The notes: a model not told the origin generated them from the letters alone. Counted from the first letter of the stretch, positions 24,310-33,496 are shown. The stretch: DNA of 64,000 bases from Akkermansia sp. (GCA_017546445.1 JAFYWX010000012.1:1-64000); one strand, 5' to 3'. A program made the numbers and translations.

Positions 24310-25071
24310 TTACTTTCCGGGGTCCACCAAGGTGCGTTTGCTGAATTCGTATATGCTGCAGGGGATGGCAGCTATGCCATACACCAGCGGAATGGCTGTG
24401 TTGGCCAGTAGGCTTCCCGGCACGTCAATGCAGACAAAGGAGAGAGCGGCAAGAGGGTAGGCGTACCAGGCGTGTTTGTTGGTACGCGCCGGGGTGACTG
24501 GTATAATGAATCCCCTTTGAGTGTTGCAGAGGTGAGAGCCCACATTCTGGTGCTCACTGGTGACCATTTTCCCGTAATAGCGCTGGGCGTTTTTGGGTAG
24601 TTCGCGCTGCCAGCCATGCTGAAGCTGAGTAGTTGTCGGGTTGCAGTTCAGGGAATCGATGGTATAACCTGTCACCTGGCGGGTCTGCTTCACCGGATAG
24701 GCTCCTCCGGGGATTGCCTGCCCGGGACGGAGGCCGAATACATCGTCCTTTTTCACATCTGCCGGCGTCAGCTGGCGGTACACATAGCACTGCGGTGCGC
24801 CGGAAATGGGTACAAACTGGCCGCTTGTGAAATCATTGGGCTTGAAATGGCTCACCTTATCGCGTCCCACACGCCGCACGCTGGTCAACACGCCTTGCAG
24901 GTAGAGCTTGCCATTGTGCTGGTAAATTACCAGGTTTTTCTGTTCCGGCAGAATGACGGCCTGATACTGGCGTCCGCGGTCTGCACACGCACGATGCGTG
25001 TTCACGCAGACGCAGCTGTTCAGCAGAAATGCTGTTGCCGCAAACAGAAGGAGAGAGAAAAATTTACCCAT
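24310..25071 (-). CDS. Lipoprotein, function unknown
   Basis: 253 residues. Start at ATG 25071 gives MGKFFSLLLFAATAFLLNSCVCV, a lipoprotein signal with Cys20 (lipobox LNSC); the longer frame would run through the promoter. Contains a central globular region and near the C-terminus a hydrophobic stretch (YAYPLAALSFVCIDVPGSLLANTAIPLVYGIAA, about 200-232) resembling the hydrophobic insert in the lipoprotein at 6403-7884, both preceded by small exported N-termini. No family name. Predicted leaderless. Confidence 0.7.
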   Translation of the reverse strand: MGKFFSLLLFAATAFLLNSCVCVNTHRACADRGRQYQAVILPEQKNLVIYQHNGKLYLQGVLTSVRRVGRDKVSHFKPNDFTSGQFVPISGAPQCYVYRQLTPADVKKDDVFGLRPGQAIPGGAYPVKQTRQVTGYTIDSLNCNPTTTQLQHGWQRELPKNAQRYYGKMVTSEHQNVGSHLCNTQRGFIIPVTPARTNKHAWYAYPLAALSFVCIDVPGSLLANTAIPLVYGIAAIPCSIYEFSKRTLVDPGK

Positions 25072-25078
25072 GTCTTGC

Positions 25079-25107
25079 AGTATAGCAATTGTATTGCGGC
25101 TGCGCAA
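25079..25107 (-). promoter_or_regulatory. Promoter of the 24310-25071 lipoprotein gene
   Basis: TTGCGC at 25102-25107, 17-bp spacer, TATACT at 25079-25084; 7 bases to the ATG (leaderless). Confidence 0.75.
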
Positions 25108-25180
25108 GCCAAAACTGCCGTAACTCGCGGCGGGTGTATTCCTGCTCTGCGGCTGCGGCAGTGCGGGTTGGCCGGGCTGC

Positions 25181-25795
25181 TTATTCGGGGTTGCCGCCCA
25201 TGACCCAGCGGTAGAAGTTGCAGCCTACGAAATTGCCGACCACGATGATGCCGTAGAAGGGCAGGATGCTGCCGAGGTTGGCGCACCAGTAATCCAGCGG
25301 GGCGCAGGAATAGAAATACGCATCAGCAATGCAGTGCGGGAAACCGCACACAATGAACAGCGGCACGCCGAAGAGCATGGGCATGTTGTTGCCCTTGCGG
25401 GCGAAGGTGACGGCGGTGGTCATGATGAAGCCGCAGCCGATGGCAAGCAGGCCGCCATTCACCAGCCCCAGATCCAGCCGGCTCTGCAGCAGGGCTTGTG
25501 CGGTTTCCTGCAGCGGCATAGGGCTCAAGCGGGTGAAGATACCCATGGTGGCGCAGCCGATGATGTTGCCCAGCAGCACCAGCAGCATCAACCCTACCTC
25601 ATTTTTGGCAATGAAACCTGCCGTGCCGGTATACAGACGGAGCTTGTAGCAGATAACGGAGATAAGGGCAAAGGCGAAGATGACGCAGCCGGCCAGAAAA
25701 TCGCCGGAAGATTTGAGGGCAAGGAACCCGAACCCGGCTGTGCCGATGCAGATGCCGGACATGAAGGCTGAGCGGAGGATGTTGAAAGTAGCCAT
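25181..25795 (-). CDS. Formate/nitrite transporter family channel
   Basis: 204 residues with six hydrophobic segments, shorter than typical FNT proteins (about 260-280). Family features: SGICIGTAGFGFL at the first helix, the CYKLRLYTG and LVLLGNIIGC stretches, and CGFPHCIADAYF in place of the usual His-containing pore motif (xFxHSIANM). Would conduct formate, nitrite or hydrosulfide across the inner membrane. Assignment is to family only. Confidence 0.8.
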   Translation of the reverse strand: MATFNILRSAFMSGICIGTAGFGFLALKSSGDFLAGCVIFAFALISVICYKLRLYTGTAGFIAKNEVGLMLLVLLGNIIGCATMGIFTRLSPMPLQETAQALLQSRLDLGLVNGGLLAIGCGFIMTTAVTFARKGNNMPMLFGVPLFIVCGFPHCIADAYFYSCAPLDYWCANLGSILPFYGIIVVGNFVGCNFYRWVMGGNPE

Positions 25796-25804
25796 GTTTT
25801 TGCG

Positions 25805-25833
25805 ATACTAACAGATAAAGTTGTTCAGAGCAA
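25805..25833 (-). promoter_or_regulatory. Promoter of the FNT channel gene
   Basis: TTGCTC at 25828-25833, 17-bp spacer, TAGTAT at 25805-25810; 9 bases to the ATG. Confidence 0.65.
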
Positions 25834-25954
25834 CGAAAAATGCATCCCTAAGCCTAAAAAAACGCGCAGATTGTCGCATTATGTCTAAGCTTATTCTCGA
25901 CAAACGGTCATCAATGTGGTTTAGTATTGCCACGTTTATCCTTTTCACACGCAT

Positions 25955-26452
25955 ATGAAGTCCTACACGATTTTCCAGAAGTCTGACGACGCTACGGTTA
26001 ATGCCTTCCTTGAGTGGATGCGCAATCAGGAGCGTAACGTGTACCGCGCAGCTCTTCGCGAGCTGGGTGCCCTCAAGAAGCTGCGTCCCCAGTACATGCA
26101 GCAGAAGCCTGTTGCAGAGCAGTTTGAATGGATTAAGAAGATGCTCGCCTGGAAGCCGGCTGAGACGATTGCTGACCACCTGCTGCAGGTTTGGCTGATT
26201 CGTAAGCACGAGGGTATGCTTGTGAGCTTCATTGAGAAGCTGGGTATTGAGCACAACGGCCACGGTGTGGTGGATGTGCTGCCTGAGACTCTGGATGCCG
26301 ATAAGCTGAAGGAAGCTGTGGATTCTCTGTTTGAGACCTATCCCGCCGGTGCTGTTTCTGTGTATCTGCACATGTTCCAGAACCAGACCGAGGAAGGCTG
26401 GCCCGAGCTGCAGGCTATCCTTGATAACGATGAACGCGTTACCATCAAGTAA
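25955..26452 (+). CDS. Conserved-looking cytosolic protein, unknown
   Basis: 165 residues, no signal peptide, predicted all-helical, with a charged surface and conserved-looking Trp/Phe (FLEWMRNQERNVYRAALRELG, in part EQFEWIKKMLAWKPAETIADHLLQVWL). No family recognised. Codon use is that of a well-expressed gene. A possible promoter is TCGACA at 25897-25902 with TAGTAT at 25922-25927 (19-bp spacer). It has its own terminator. Confidence 0.75.
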   Translation: MKSYTIFQKSDDATVNAFLEWMRNQERNVYRAALRELGALKKLRPQYMQQKPVAEQFEWIKKMLAWKPAETIADHLLQVWLIRKHEGMLVSFIEKLGIEHNGHGVVDVLPETLDADKLKEAVDSLFETYPAGAVSVYLHMFQNQTEEGWPELQAILDNDERVTIK

Positions 26453-26465
26453 TTTCTGAAACCGT

Positions 26466-26516
26466 AAAGCGGTCGGCCCGGGCGGGGAACTGCCCGCCGG
26501 CCGCTTTTCTTTTTTC
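26466..26516 (+). terminator. Terminator before tadA
   Basis: Long GC-rich hairpin (AAAGCGGTCGGCCC side pairing with GCCGGCCGCTTT side) followed by TCTTTTTTC. The tadA ATG follows at 26527, again leaving no room for a separate promoter. Confidence 0.75.
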
Positions 26517-26526
26517 TGCTCTGCCC

Positions 26527-27039
26527 ATGACCGAGGATGAACAGTTTATGCTGCTTGCCATGCGCGAGGCTGAGAAGGCCCGCGAAGCCGATGAGGTGCC
26601 TTGCGGCTGTGTGGTGGTGAAGGAGGGGCGCGTCATTGCCCGCGGCTGGAATCAGGTGGAGACTCTGAAAGATGCCACGGCCCATGCCGAGATGCTGGCC
26701 TTGACGGCGGCGGAGGCTGCCGTGGGCGATTGGCGCCTGGAGGGCTGCACGGTGTACGTGACCAAGGAGCCGTGCCCCATGTGCGCCGGGGCTTTGGTGC
26801 ATTGCCGCCCGGACCGTGTGGTCTTTGGTATTCCCGACCCCAAAGGTGGCGCTTGTGGCGGGTGGATTAACCTGCTGGATTCCAATCCGCCCCTGAACCA
26901 CAAGTGTGAAGTGCAGGGCGGGGTGCTGGGCGATGCCTGCCTGGAGCAGTTTCAGGCATTTTTTCGCGCGGCGCGTGCCGCTGCCAAAGAACGCAAACGC
27001 CGGATGAGAGAGGAGGAACAGGATGCTTCCGCAGATTGA
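26527..27039 (+). CDS. tadA: tRNA-specific adenosine deaminase
   Basis: Converts A34 to inosine in tRNA-Arg(ACG). 170 residues. Zinc-deaminase motifs: HAE at 53-55 (His ligand, catalytic Glu) and PCPMC with C83 and C86. The N-terminus and DPKGGACGG segment are typical of TadA. The tail is strongly basic (RAARAAAKERKRRMREEE). The ybeY gene overlaps its end by 17 bases, so the two tRNA/rRNA maturation genes are coupled. Confidence 0.95.
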   Translation: MTEDEQFMLLAMREAEKAREADEVPCGCVVVKEGRVIARGWNQVETLKDATAHAEMLALTAAEAAVGDWRLEGCTVYVTKEPCPMCAGALVHCRPDRVVFGIPDPKGGACGGWINLLDSNPPLNHKCEVQGGVLGDACLEQFQAFFRAARAAAKERKRRMREEEQDASAD

Positions 27040-27475
27040 AATTTACGTAAACGTGGAGAATGACTGGGTGACGGAGCCGCTTGCAGAGCGATTCCGCGAG
27101 GCGCTGCAGAGCCTGCTGCCTGAGCTTCTGGCCGCACCCAAGGGGCCGGACCATGTGCTCTCTGGTCTGGATGTGGTGGAAATCTCCATTGTGGATGATG
27201 CCACCATTGCAGAAGTGCATGGTGAATTCCTGGATGATCCAACCGCCACAGATGCCATCACCTTTCCCTATGGTGAGGTGCTGGTGAGCTGCGATACAGC
27301 TGCCTCCTATGCCGCGGCGCACGGCCTGCCCCGGGAGGAAGAGCTGTTCCGTTACATGGTGCATGGCCTGACCCACCTGCACGGATATCTGGATTATGAC
27401 CCTGCTGACCGCGAAGCTCTTTTTGCGGTGCAGGAACCTCTTGTAACCCGTTATTTTCCCGAAGAACGGCATTAA
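27023..27475 (+). CDS. ybeY: Endoribonuclease YbeY
   Basis: Single-strand endoribonuclease for 16S rRNA maturation. 150 residues. The metal motif of the family, HGxxHLxGYxH, appears as HGLTHLHGYLDYD: H114 and H118 are kept but the third His position (124) is Asp. The substrate-side motif is TDAITFPYGEVLVS (usual form TDVLSFP). Asp can serve as a metal ligand, so activity is plausible. Coupled to tadA by a 17-base overlap. Confidence 0.88.
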   Translation: MLPQIEIYVNVENDWVTEPLAERFREALQSLLPELLAAPKGPDHVLSGLDVVEISIVDDATIAEVHGEFLDDPTATDAITFPYGEVLVSCDTAASYAAAHGLPREEELFRYMVHGLTHLHGYLDYDPADREALFAVQEPLVTRYFPEERH

Positions 27476-27510
27476 AGGGGGATTCCTATGAGAATAACAG
27501 GATTATAATG

Positions 27511-27539
27511 TTGACTTGCGCTTGAAATCGGAGTATAGA
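27511..27539 (+). promoter_or_regulatory. Promoter of the LpxR-like gene
   Basis: TTGACT at 27511-27516, 17-bp spacer, TATAGA at 27534-27539; 10 bases to the ATG at 27550. Confidence 0.7.
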
Positions 27540-27549
27540 ACCTGGTGAT

Positions 27550-28527
27550 ATGAGTTTAATTCCGTGGGCTATGATGGTTGCCTCTTCTGTGGCAGTAGAC
27601 CAGTTGAAAGAAACTCCGCTGCATGAAGGCAGCGGCAGTGTGGCGGAGCCTCGCCATCACTTCCGCTGGATAATGGAGAATGATTCAGCCGTGATGGATG
27701 ACCGCAACTATACACACGGCACTCGTTTTGATTACCTGCAGGATCTGGCAAAGAATCCGAATCATGCCATCGGCATCAGTTTCACTCAGAATATCTATAC
27801 TCCGCAGTTGCATACGCATGGTGCCGTGCCCGGGCAGCACCCCTATGCCGGTTATCTGGCACTGGGTGTGGGGCATGTGTACCGCGGTGAGAACGTGGGC
27901 AGCACGGTGGAATTCCAGCTGGGAACTACCGGCAAGGCATCCGGCGCCCGCGAAATGCAGGATGCCATTCACAAGTCCTGTGGGCTGGAGCGCTGGGATG
28001 GCTGGAACGACCAGATTCGCGGCGAAGTTACCTTCCAGTTCTCCGCTCAGCAGGATTTCCGCCTCCCCTGGGCAGAGACAACCCTGGCTAATGGTATGCA
28101 GACGGATGCCATGTTCTACACTCGCGAGGAACTGGGCACTGTTTCCATTTCTGGTGGGGCTGGGATGAACTTCCGCATCGGTTATAACCTGCCCAGCGCC
28201 ATGCAGATGACCCGCAACCTTTCTGCAAGCTACGCTGGTGGCACGATTCGCAAGCCTGGCTATAATCCGGATGCTGCGTCATATTTCCTGGTAGCTGGTG
28301 CCTCGGTGGATTATGTGGCGCGAGATATGTTCATTGACGGCGGCGTATTTCATGATTTTGAGCGAACCTGCAGCCGCCAGCCATGGCAGGTCGAGGGACG
28401 CCTGGGTCTGGGTGTACGCCGCAAGGGAGTGGATTACTATGGTGGTATCTTTGTTCGTTCCCGCGGTTTCCGCACGCAGGATTATTGCACAGCCATGGGC
28501 ACTTTCTCCATGACGTTCAACTGGTAA
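27550..28527 (+). CDS. LpxR-like outer-membrane lipid A deacylase (DUF2219)
   Basis: 325 residues. LpxR removes the 3'-acyloxyacyl chain from lipid A in the outer membrane. Matching features: ENDS near residue 43-46 (Asn44, Asp45), the DRNYTHGTRFDY stretch (Thr55), HPYAGYLALG, a GSTVEFQLGTTGKASGA-like segment followed by GWNDQIRGEVTFQF, and barrel strands ending in Trp (TFSMTFNW). The N-terminal signal is weak (MSLIPWAMMVASSVAVDQ), so export needs checking. The ResB-like gene starts directly at the next base. Lipid A remodelling would affect host recognition (inference). Confidence 0.75.
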   Translation: MSLIPWAMMVASSVAVDQLKETPLHEGSGSVAEPRHHFRWIMENDSAVMDDRNYTHGTRFDYLQDLAKNPNHAIGISFTQNIYTPQLHTHGAVPGQHPYAGYLALGVGHVYRGENVGSTVEFQLGTTGKASGAREMQDAIHKSCGLERWDGWNDQIRGEVTFQFSAQQDFRLPWAETTLANGMQTDAMFYTREELGTVSISGGAGMNFRIGYNLPSAMQMTRNLSASYAGGTIRKPGYNPDAASYFLVAGASVDYVARDMFIDGGVFHDFERTCSRQPWQVEGRLGLGVRRKGVDYYGGIFVRSRGFRTQDYCTAMGTFSMTFNW

Positions 28528-29586
28528 ATGACGACTCTTCTTAAAGCCGGGCTCATGGCCCTGGGGGCAGCCTGTGTGCTGCTGCTTGCGGGGGCTTTCC
28601 CTTTGCTGGGGGCTCCGGAGGTGTACCGCAGCGGTGCTGTGCTGCTGCTGGGGGCTATCAGTGTGCTGCTCTGCCTGTGGGGCGGGTGGCGTCTGGCCAC
28701 CGGGCTGCGCGGGCAGCTGATATGTGGCCTGGTGTTCCTCTTCTTCACCATTACGGGGCTTAATATGCTGTTCCTGTATGGTGCCAAGGCTCTGGAGTAT
28801 GCCGCCATCGGCGGTGCCATGTGGGCCGGCTTTGTGGGCATGGGCTGTGTGGCGCTCACGGGCGTGGTGTTCATGGCCGTGTTCGGCTTCCTGTGCTACC
28901 GGGTCATGAACAAGCGCATTCTCTGGCTGGCCGGAGCTCACTGGGCTGTGGCTCTGCTGGGTATCGGCGCTTTTGTGGATGCTGCGTATGAGGTGCGCGT
29001 GCCTGTGACGCTGCCGGCAGATGGCAAAACGGAATTGACGGAGCTGTTTCTGGATGATGGCCGGCATCTGCCCCTGGGCTTCCGGCTCCGCGTGGATGGT
29101 TTTACGGTGCAGCATTATGATGATGCCACCTACACGATATATTCCTTTGAAAATGGCCGCCCGGGGGCTGCGCAGCCGGTGGAGCGCCGGGGCGATACGC
29201 TGCACCTGGGTGCGGAGAGCTGGCCTGTCAGTTTGCTGAAGTCTGCCCCGGGCATGCCGCATCCTTTCCTGATGCTGCCGGGCACGCCGACCCGCGTGCT
29301 GATGCAGCAGCCTGGCACGGTGCGCGATTACTGCGCCCGCCTGGTGGCCTTCACCGACCACCGCGGCCGCCCGGAGACGCATACGGCAGAGCTGCGTGTG
29401 AACTCTCCCTTTGCCTGCAAGGACTGGCGTTTCTCTCTTTCCTCATACCGTGAGCAGAATGGCCAGGTGGAGGTGCTGATGCAGGCCCGCCGGGCTCCCG
29501 GTCGCTTTGCTGCCCTGTGTGGTATGGTGGGTATTATTATCTGCACCGCTGCCTGGTGCTGGTGGAGAAAGGAGGAAGTGGCATGA
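28528..29586 (+). CDS. ResB-like cytochrome c biogenesis membrane protein
   Basis: 352 residues: about four N-terminal transmembrane segments (to about residue 150), a periplasmic beta-rich domain (about 155-325) with GFRLRVDGFTVQHYDD, typical of ResB, and a C-terminal transmembrane segment (ALCGMVGIIICTAAWCWW). Its stop overlaps the ccsA start as ATGA. Together they would form a System II heme-delivery/cytochrome c synthase pair. Divergent, hence family-level only. Confidence 0.7.
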   Translation: MTTLLKAGLMALGAACVLLLAGAFPLLGAPEVYRSGAVLLLGAISVLLCLWGGWRLATGLRGQLICGLVFLFFTITGLNMLFLYGAKALEYAAIGGAMWAGFVGMGCVALTGVVFMAVFGFLCYRVMNKRILWLAGAHWAVALLGIGAFVDAAYEVRVPVTLPADGKTELTELFLDDGRHLPLGFRLRVDGFTVQHYDDATYTIYSFENGRPGAAQPVERRGDTLHLGAESWPVSLLKSAPGMPHPFLMLPGTPTRVLMQQPGTVRDYCARLVAFTDHRGRPETHTAELRVNSPFACKDWRFSLSSYREQNGQVEVLMQARRAPGRFAALCGMVGIIICTAAWCWWRKEEVA

Positions 29587-30335
29587 CGATGCTGGTTTAC
29601 ACGCTTACGATTTTTGCCCTGTTGCTCTGCTGCGGCAGCGTGGTGGCAGCACTGCTGAATCGGGCAGGGGATTCCCGCCGTGCATTTGATGCGGCCTGGG
29701 TGGTGGCCGTGCTTCTTTTTGTGGCGGATTGGGTGCTGGCCCAGGCTCCGCCTTTCGGCAATATGCGCCATGTGCTGGCCTTTTTCCCGCTCGTCATGGT
29801 GCCGGCGGCGCATTATCTGCGTCGTTTCCGAGGGCTGGAGCTCACTTCCTGGCTGGCGGCAGCTTCGGCGCTGGCTCTGGTCGGGGCGCTCTGCATGCCG
29901 CTTCAGGCCACCTGGCGGCAGATGCCTGCCTTGCAATCTCCCTGGTTTGCCCCGCACGTCATTGCCTATGTGGTTTCCTACGGGCTCATGACGGTGGCGG
30001 CATTGCTCACCCTGGCATCGTTCCGGCGTGAGGAGAAACTGGCAGAGGCCGGGGAGGTGGTGCGCCTTTCGCTGCCCTTTATGACCTTCGGCTTGTGGAG
30101 CGGCGCGCTCTGGGCAGATGCCGCCTGGGGCGGTTACTGGGCCTGGGATATCAAGGAAGCCTGGTCGCTGCTCACCTGGTGCATTTACCTTATCTACCTG
30201 CATGTGGAGCGTTACTCCGCTTTTGCTTCCTGGCGTCGTCCCTTGCTTCTGCTCGGTTTTGCTGCGGTGGTCGTCACCTTCCTGGTGGTGAATCTGCTTC
30301 CGCGTATTGAGTCCATGCACTCCTACGCTCAGTGA
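29583..30335 (+). CDS. ccsA: CcsA/ResC-like heme exporter
   Basis: 250 residues with about eight hydrophobic segments. WWD-type heme-handling motif WGGYWAWDIKEAWSLLTW (about residues 180-197) and a conserved His in WFAPHVIAYVVSYG. The start at 29583 uses the ATGA overlap with the ResB-like gene. Partner of ResB in System II cytochrome c maturation, acting on the periplasmic side of the inner membrane. Its stop overlaps by 7 bases the stop of the convergent ankyrin gene. Confidence 0.85.
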   Translation: MTMLVYTLTIFALLLCCGSVVAALLNRAGDSRRAFDAAWVVAVLLFVADWVLAQAPPFGNMRHVLAFFPLVMVPAAHYLRRFRGLELTSWLAAASALALVGALCMPLQATWRQMPALQSPWFAPHVIAYVVSYGLMTVAALLTLASFRREEKLAEAGEVVRLSLPFMTFGLWSGALWADAAWGGYWAWDIKEAWSLLTWCIYLIYLHVERYSAFASWRRPLLLLGFAAVVVTFLVVNLLPRIESMHSYAQ

Positions 30336-31285
30336 GCCGGTACGAATTCGGGTAATTCACGTGCGCCGGCCTGGCGAAGCAGATTGGCGCATTCGCTGGC
30401 CTGCTGCTGAATGGCAAGATTGAGCGGGCGCAAGCCCTGGCTGTTCACTGTGTTTACGTTGATATCCGGGTGGGCCAGGAGCTTTTTCAGGCGCTCCGGC
30501 TGGTTCTTTTCTACCGCCAGGGCAAGTGCGGTGTTGCCCTCGTTGTTGGTGCTGTTGATATCCAGCCCCGGGTGTTGCAGCAGCAGGCCAATCATCTCCT
30601 CAGCTGCTTCGCCTGGGCTGTTTATCAGGCACATGAGCGGCGTGTTACCCAGGTTGTCCTTCCTGTTTACATCGATTTCCGGGTGTTCCAGCAGCATTTT
30701 CAGGTAGCTGGAATCATTGGCCCGGAGGGCAAGCGCCATGGGGGTCATGTGTTGGGGTGCGTCCTGTACGTTGACATCAACCTCCGGCTTCGCCAGCAGT
30801 TGCTGCGCGATTTCGGCATCTTCCTCATAGATGGCCAGAGCAAGGGCAGTCCACCCAGTGATGGAACTCCGGGTGTTGATGTTCACTCGTTTATTTTCCA
30901 GTAGCAGCCTGGCTATTTCAGAATTTCTGCGGAGGATAGCCACCTGCAGAGGCGGCATGTTATCGGATTCTTTCTGATTCGGGTCTGTTCGCTCGTCTGC
31001 CAGCAGCATTCTGACGCACTCGGGCTGATTGCCGTAGATGGCTTCCATCAGCAGGTTGTGCTTGTCATATCTGGCAAAGGGAACCTTCAGCCATCCTTCT
31101 ATAACTGCGGTGTTACCACTTCTGGCTGCTTCGATCAGATTGGAAAGAAACAGACCGCCTATGAAGTCTGGTGCCAGACTTGCAACAATCCATGCGGCCA
31201 AAAGCAGCGCCAACTTTCTTCCCCACCTGGACTTTTTCCGGGGTGGGGTGCAGGTGGTGTAGACCTTGAATGCCGGCTTTTTCAT
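30329..31285 (-). CDS. Membrane-anchored ankyrin-repeat protein
   Basis: 318 residues. Basic N-terminus (TPPRKKSRWGRK), one transmembrane segment (LALLLAAWIVASLAPDFIGGLFL), then about seven ankyrin repeats with the pattern LLxxPxxDVNxxDxxGxTPLxxA (for example LLEHPEIDVNRKDNLGNTPLM). Repeats of the form HP(D/E)I(D/N)VN are unusually regular. It starts 8 bases after the topoisomerase gene and is probably in its transcript. Target unknown. Confidence 0.85.
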   Translation of the reverse strand: MKKPAFKVYTTCTPPRKKSRWGRKLALLLAAWIVASLAPDFIGGLFLSNLIEAARSGNTAVIEGWLKVPFARYDKHNLLMEAIYGNQPECVRMLLADERTDPNQKESDNMPPLQVAILRRNSEIARLLLENKRVNINTRSSITGWTALALAIYEEDAEIAQQLLAKPEVDVNVQDAPQHMTPMALALRANDSSYLKMLLEHPEIDVNRKDNLGNTPLMCLINSPGEAAEEMIGLLLQHPGLDINSTNNEGNTALALAVEKNQPERLKKLLAHPDINVNTVNSQGLRPLNLAIQQQASECANLLRQAGARELPEFVPAH

Positions 31286-31293
31286 TCCCCGCG

Positions 31294-33480
31294 TCAGAAC
31301 TCGAAGCCCATCTGTTCGTGGATGGAATCATCCAGCGACTGCTGTTCATCCACTGCTGGAGCGGGGGCCGGAGTTTCTGCGGGTGCAGGGGTGGCTTCTG
31401 TTACCACGGGAGCCTCGGTGGAGCCATCGAGCAGGGCGCTCAGCGTGCCCACGGGTGTTTCCGTGGAGGCCATTTCTGCGGCACCTTCCTCGCCCTCGCC
31501 AGCGGCAGTGGGCATGATGCGGGAGATGCGTTCCACCTGGTTCTTGGTGACGATGTTGCCGAGCACACCGCGCCCCTTCACGCGGAGCTTGCCGAAATCA
31601 AAGGGAATCGGGCGGCGGAGGCGGCGCAGCTGGTTCTTGAGGTACACATTCACCTGCATGGTGCTGCTTTCCTCCTCCGTCTTGTGCACGGTGAAGAAGA
31701 ACACGCGGCTGCCCTTGGTGCCCTGGGTGAGATGGTATTCCTTGTCGCGGGTGAAACCGCCCAGTTTGAAGCGCTTGGCGTAGGTGATGCCCTCCTTGCC
31801 ATCGCGATAAATCATGTTGAACACCCAGTCGTCCGTGGGACGCAGCACGCTGATGTGCAGCAGCTTCTTGCCCACATAGAATTTCTCCTGTACGCGGCGC
31901 ACGGTCAGCACGCCCTGGTTATCAATCACCAGGATATCGCTCATGGTGGAACACTTGTCGATAGGCTCGCCTTCCTTCTTGATGCCGTAGCCGGCAAAGC
32001 CTTCCTCGTCGATGTACAGCGTCTCGTTCTCCACGGCGGCCACGGCGCGGGTGACGGTATCGAAGGTGGTGAGCTCGGTGCGGCGGGGCCAGTTGTCGCC
32101 ATACTTCTTCTGCAGTTTCTCGAACCAGCGGATGGTGTATTTGGTGAGCTGGGCCAGGTTCTTGCGGCACTGGTCGATTTCTTCCTCCAGACCGCGGATG
32201 TGTTCCTCGGCTTCGTGAATCTCGTATTTGGCAATCTTCTTGATGCGGATTTCCGTGAGGCGGATGATGTCGTCCCGCGTGATGGGGCGGATGAAATCCT
32301 GCACGAAGGGCTGCAGGCGTTCCTCAATCTCGGTGAGGGATTGCTCCCAGCTTTCGCTTTCCTCCAGCACCTTGTAGATGCGGTTTTCGATGAAGATTTT
32401 CTCCAGACTGGCCTGCATCCAACCTTCCTGCAGCTCGGCCAGCTGCACTTCCAGCTCGCGGCGCAGTGTATCCTTGGTGTTGTCGACGTTAATCTTGAGA
32501 ATCTCGCTCACGCCCATGAAGACGGGCTTCTTGTCCACAATCACCACGGCCTTGGGTGAGATGCTTACCTGACATTCGGTGAAGGCATACAGGGCGTTGC
32601 AGGTTTTCTCTACATCCTGCCCGGCCTGCAGATGCACCAGAATATCGGCGGTGGCGGCGGTGTTGTCCTCAATTTTGGCTACCTTCAGCTTGCCTTTTTC
32701 CATGGCATTCTCGATGCTCTGGATAAGGGATTCTGTGGTGGTGCCGTAGGGGATTTCGGTGATGCGGATGAGCTTTTTGGTGCTGGTGTCCAGCTTGGCG
32801 CGGCAGCGCAGGCGGCTGTTGCCGGTGCCATCGTTGTAGCCGCTCACGTCCAGCAGGCCGCCTGTGGCAAAATCCGGGTAGAGCTCAAATTCCTCGCCAC
32901 GCAGGTAGTGAATGGCGGCTTCGATGAGTTCGTTGAAGTTATGCGGCAGGATAAGGCAGTTCATGCCCACTGCAATACCCAGCGCACCCTGAGCCAGCAG
33001 CAGCGGGAACTTCACGGGCAGGGCCACGGGCTCCTTGTTGCGGCCATCGTAGCTGAGCTTCCATTCCGTCACCTTCGGGCTGTACACCACTTCCTTGGCG
33101 AACTGGGAAAGGCGGGCTTCGATGTATCGCGGAGCAGCGGCGGAGTCGCCGGTGAGAATGTTGCCCCAGTTACCCTGCGGGTCGATGAGCAGGCCCTTCT
33201 GGCCGAGAGTTACCAGTGCACTGCCGATGGAGGCATCGCCGTGCGGGTGGTATTTCATGGTGTCGCCTACAATGTTGGCCACCTTGTTGTAGCGGCCGTC
33301 ATCCATGCGCTCCATGGAATGCAGAATACGGCGCTGCACGGGTTTCAGACCGTCAATGATATGAGGCACAGCGCGTTCCAGAATCACATAAGAGGCGTAT
33401 TCCAGATAGTAATCCCCGAACATTTTCTGAATGAGACTCGGGTTTTCCTGCAGGTATACGGGTGTGATGTCTTTGCTCAT
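31294..33480 (-). CDS. parC: DNA topoisomerase IV subunit A (ParC-like)
   Basis: 728 residues. Type IIA topoisomerase breakage-reunion subunit: LKPVQRRILHSM, KYHPHGDASIG, catalytic Tyr119 in SAAAPRYIEARLS, then coiled-coil and a short beta-pinwheel region. It lacks the GyrA box, and is shorter than GyrA, so ParC is preferred; a B subunit gene is not in the window. The last ~70 residues are a low-complexity Ala/Pro/Glu/Thr tail (PAPAETPAPAPAVDEQQS). ATG 33480 is chosen because the upstream ATG at 33501 overlaps the -10 box. Confidence 0.9.
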   Translation of the reverse strand: MSKDITPVYLQENPSLIQKMFGDYYLEYASYVILERAVPHIIDGLKPVQRRILHSMERMDDGRYNKVANIVGDTMKYHPHGDASIGSALVTLGQKGLLIDPQGNWGNILTGDSAAAPRYIEARLSQFAKEVVYSPKVTEWKLSYDGRNKEPVALPVKFPLLLAQGALGIAVGMNCLILPHNFNELIEAAIHYLRGEEFELYPDFATGGLLDVSGYNDGTGNSRLRCRAKLDTSTKKLIRITEIPYGTTTESLIQSIENAMEKGKLKVAKIEDNTAATADILVHLQAGQDVEKTCNALYAFTECQVSISPKAVVIVDKKPVFMGVSEILKINVDNTKDTLRRELEVQLAELQEGWMQASLEKIFIENRIYKVLEESESWEQSLTEIEERLQPFVQDFIRPITRDDIIRLTEIRIKKIAKYEIHEAEEHIRGLEEEIDQCRKNLAQLTKYTIRWFEKLQKKYGDNWPRRTELTTFDTVTRAVAAVENETLYIDEEGFAGYGIKKEGEPIDKCSTMSDILVIDNQGVLTVRRVQEKFYVGKKLLHISVLRPTDDWVFNMIYRDGKEGITYAKRFKLGGFTRDKEYHLTQGTKGSRVFFFTVHKTEEESSTMQVNVYLKNQLRRLRRPIPFDFGKLRVKGRGVLGNIVTKNQVERISRIMPTAAGEGEEGAAEMASTETPVGTLSALLDGSTEAPVVTEATPAPAETPAPAPAVDEQQSLDDSIHEQMGFEF

Positions 33481-33496
33481 GGATTGCGCGGATTTT

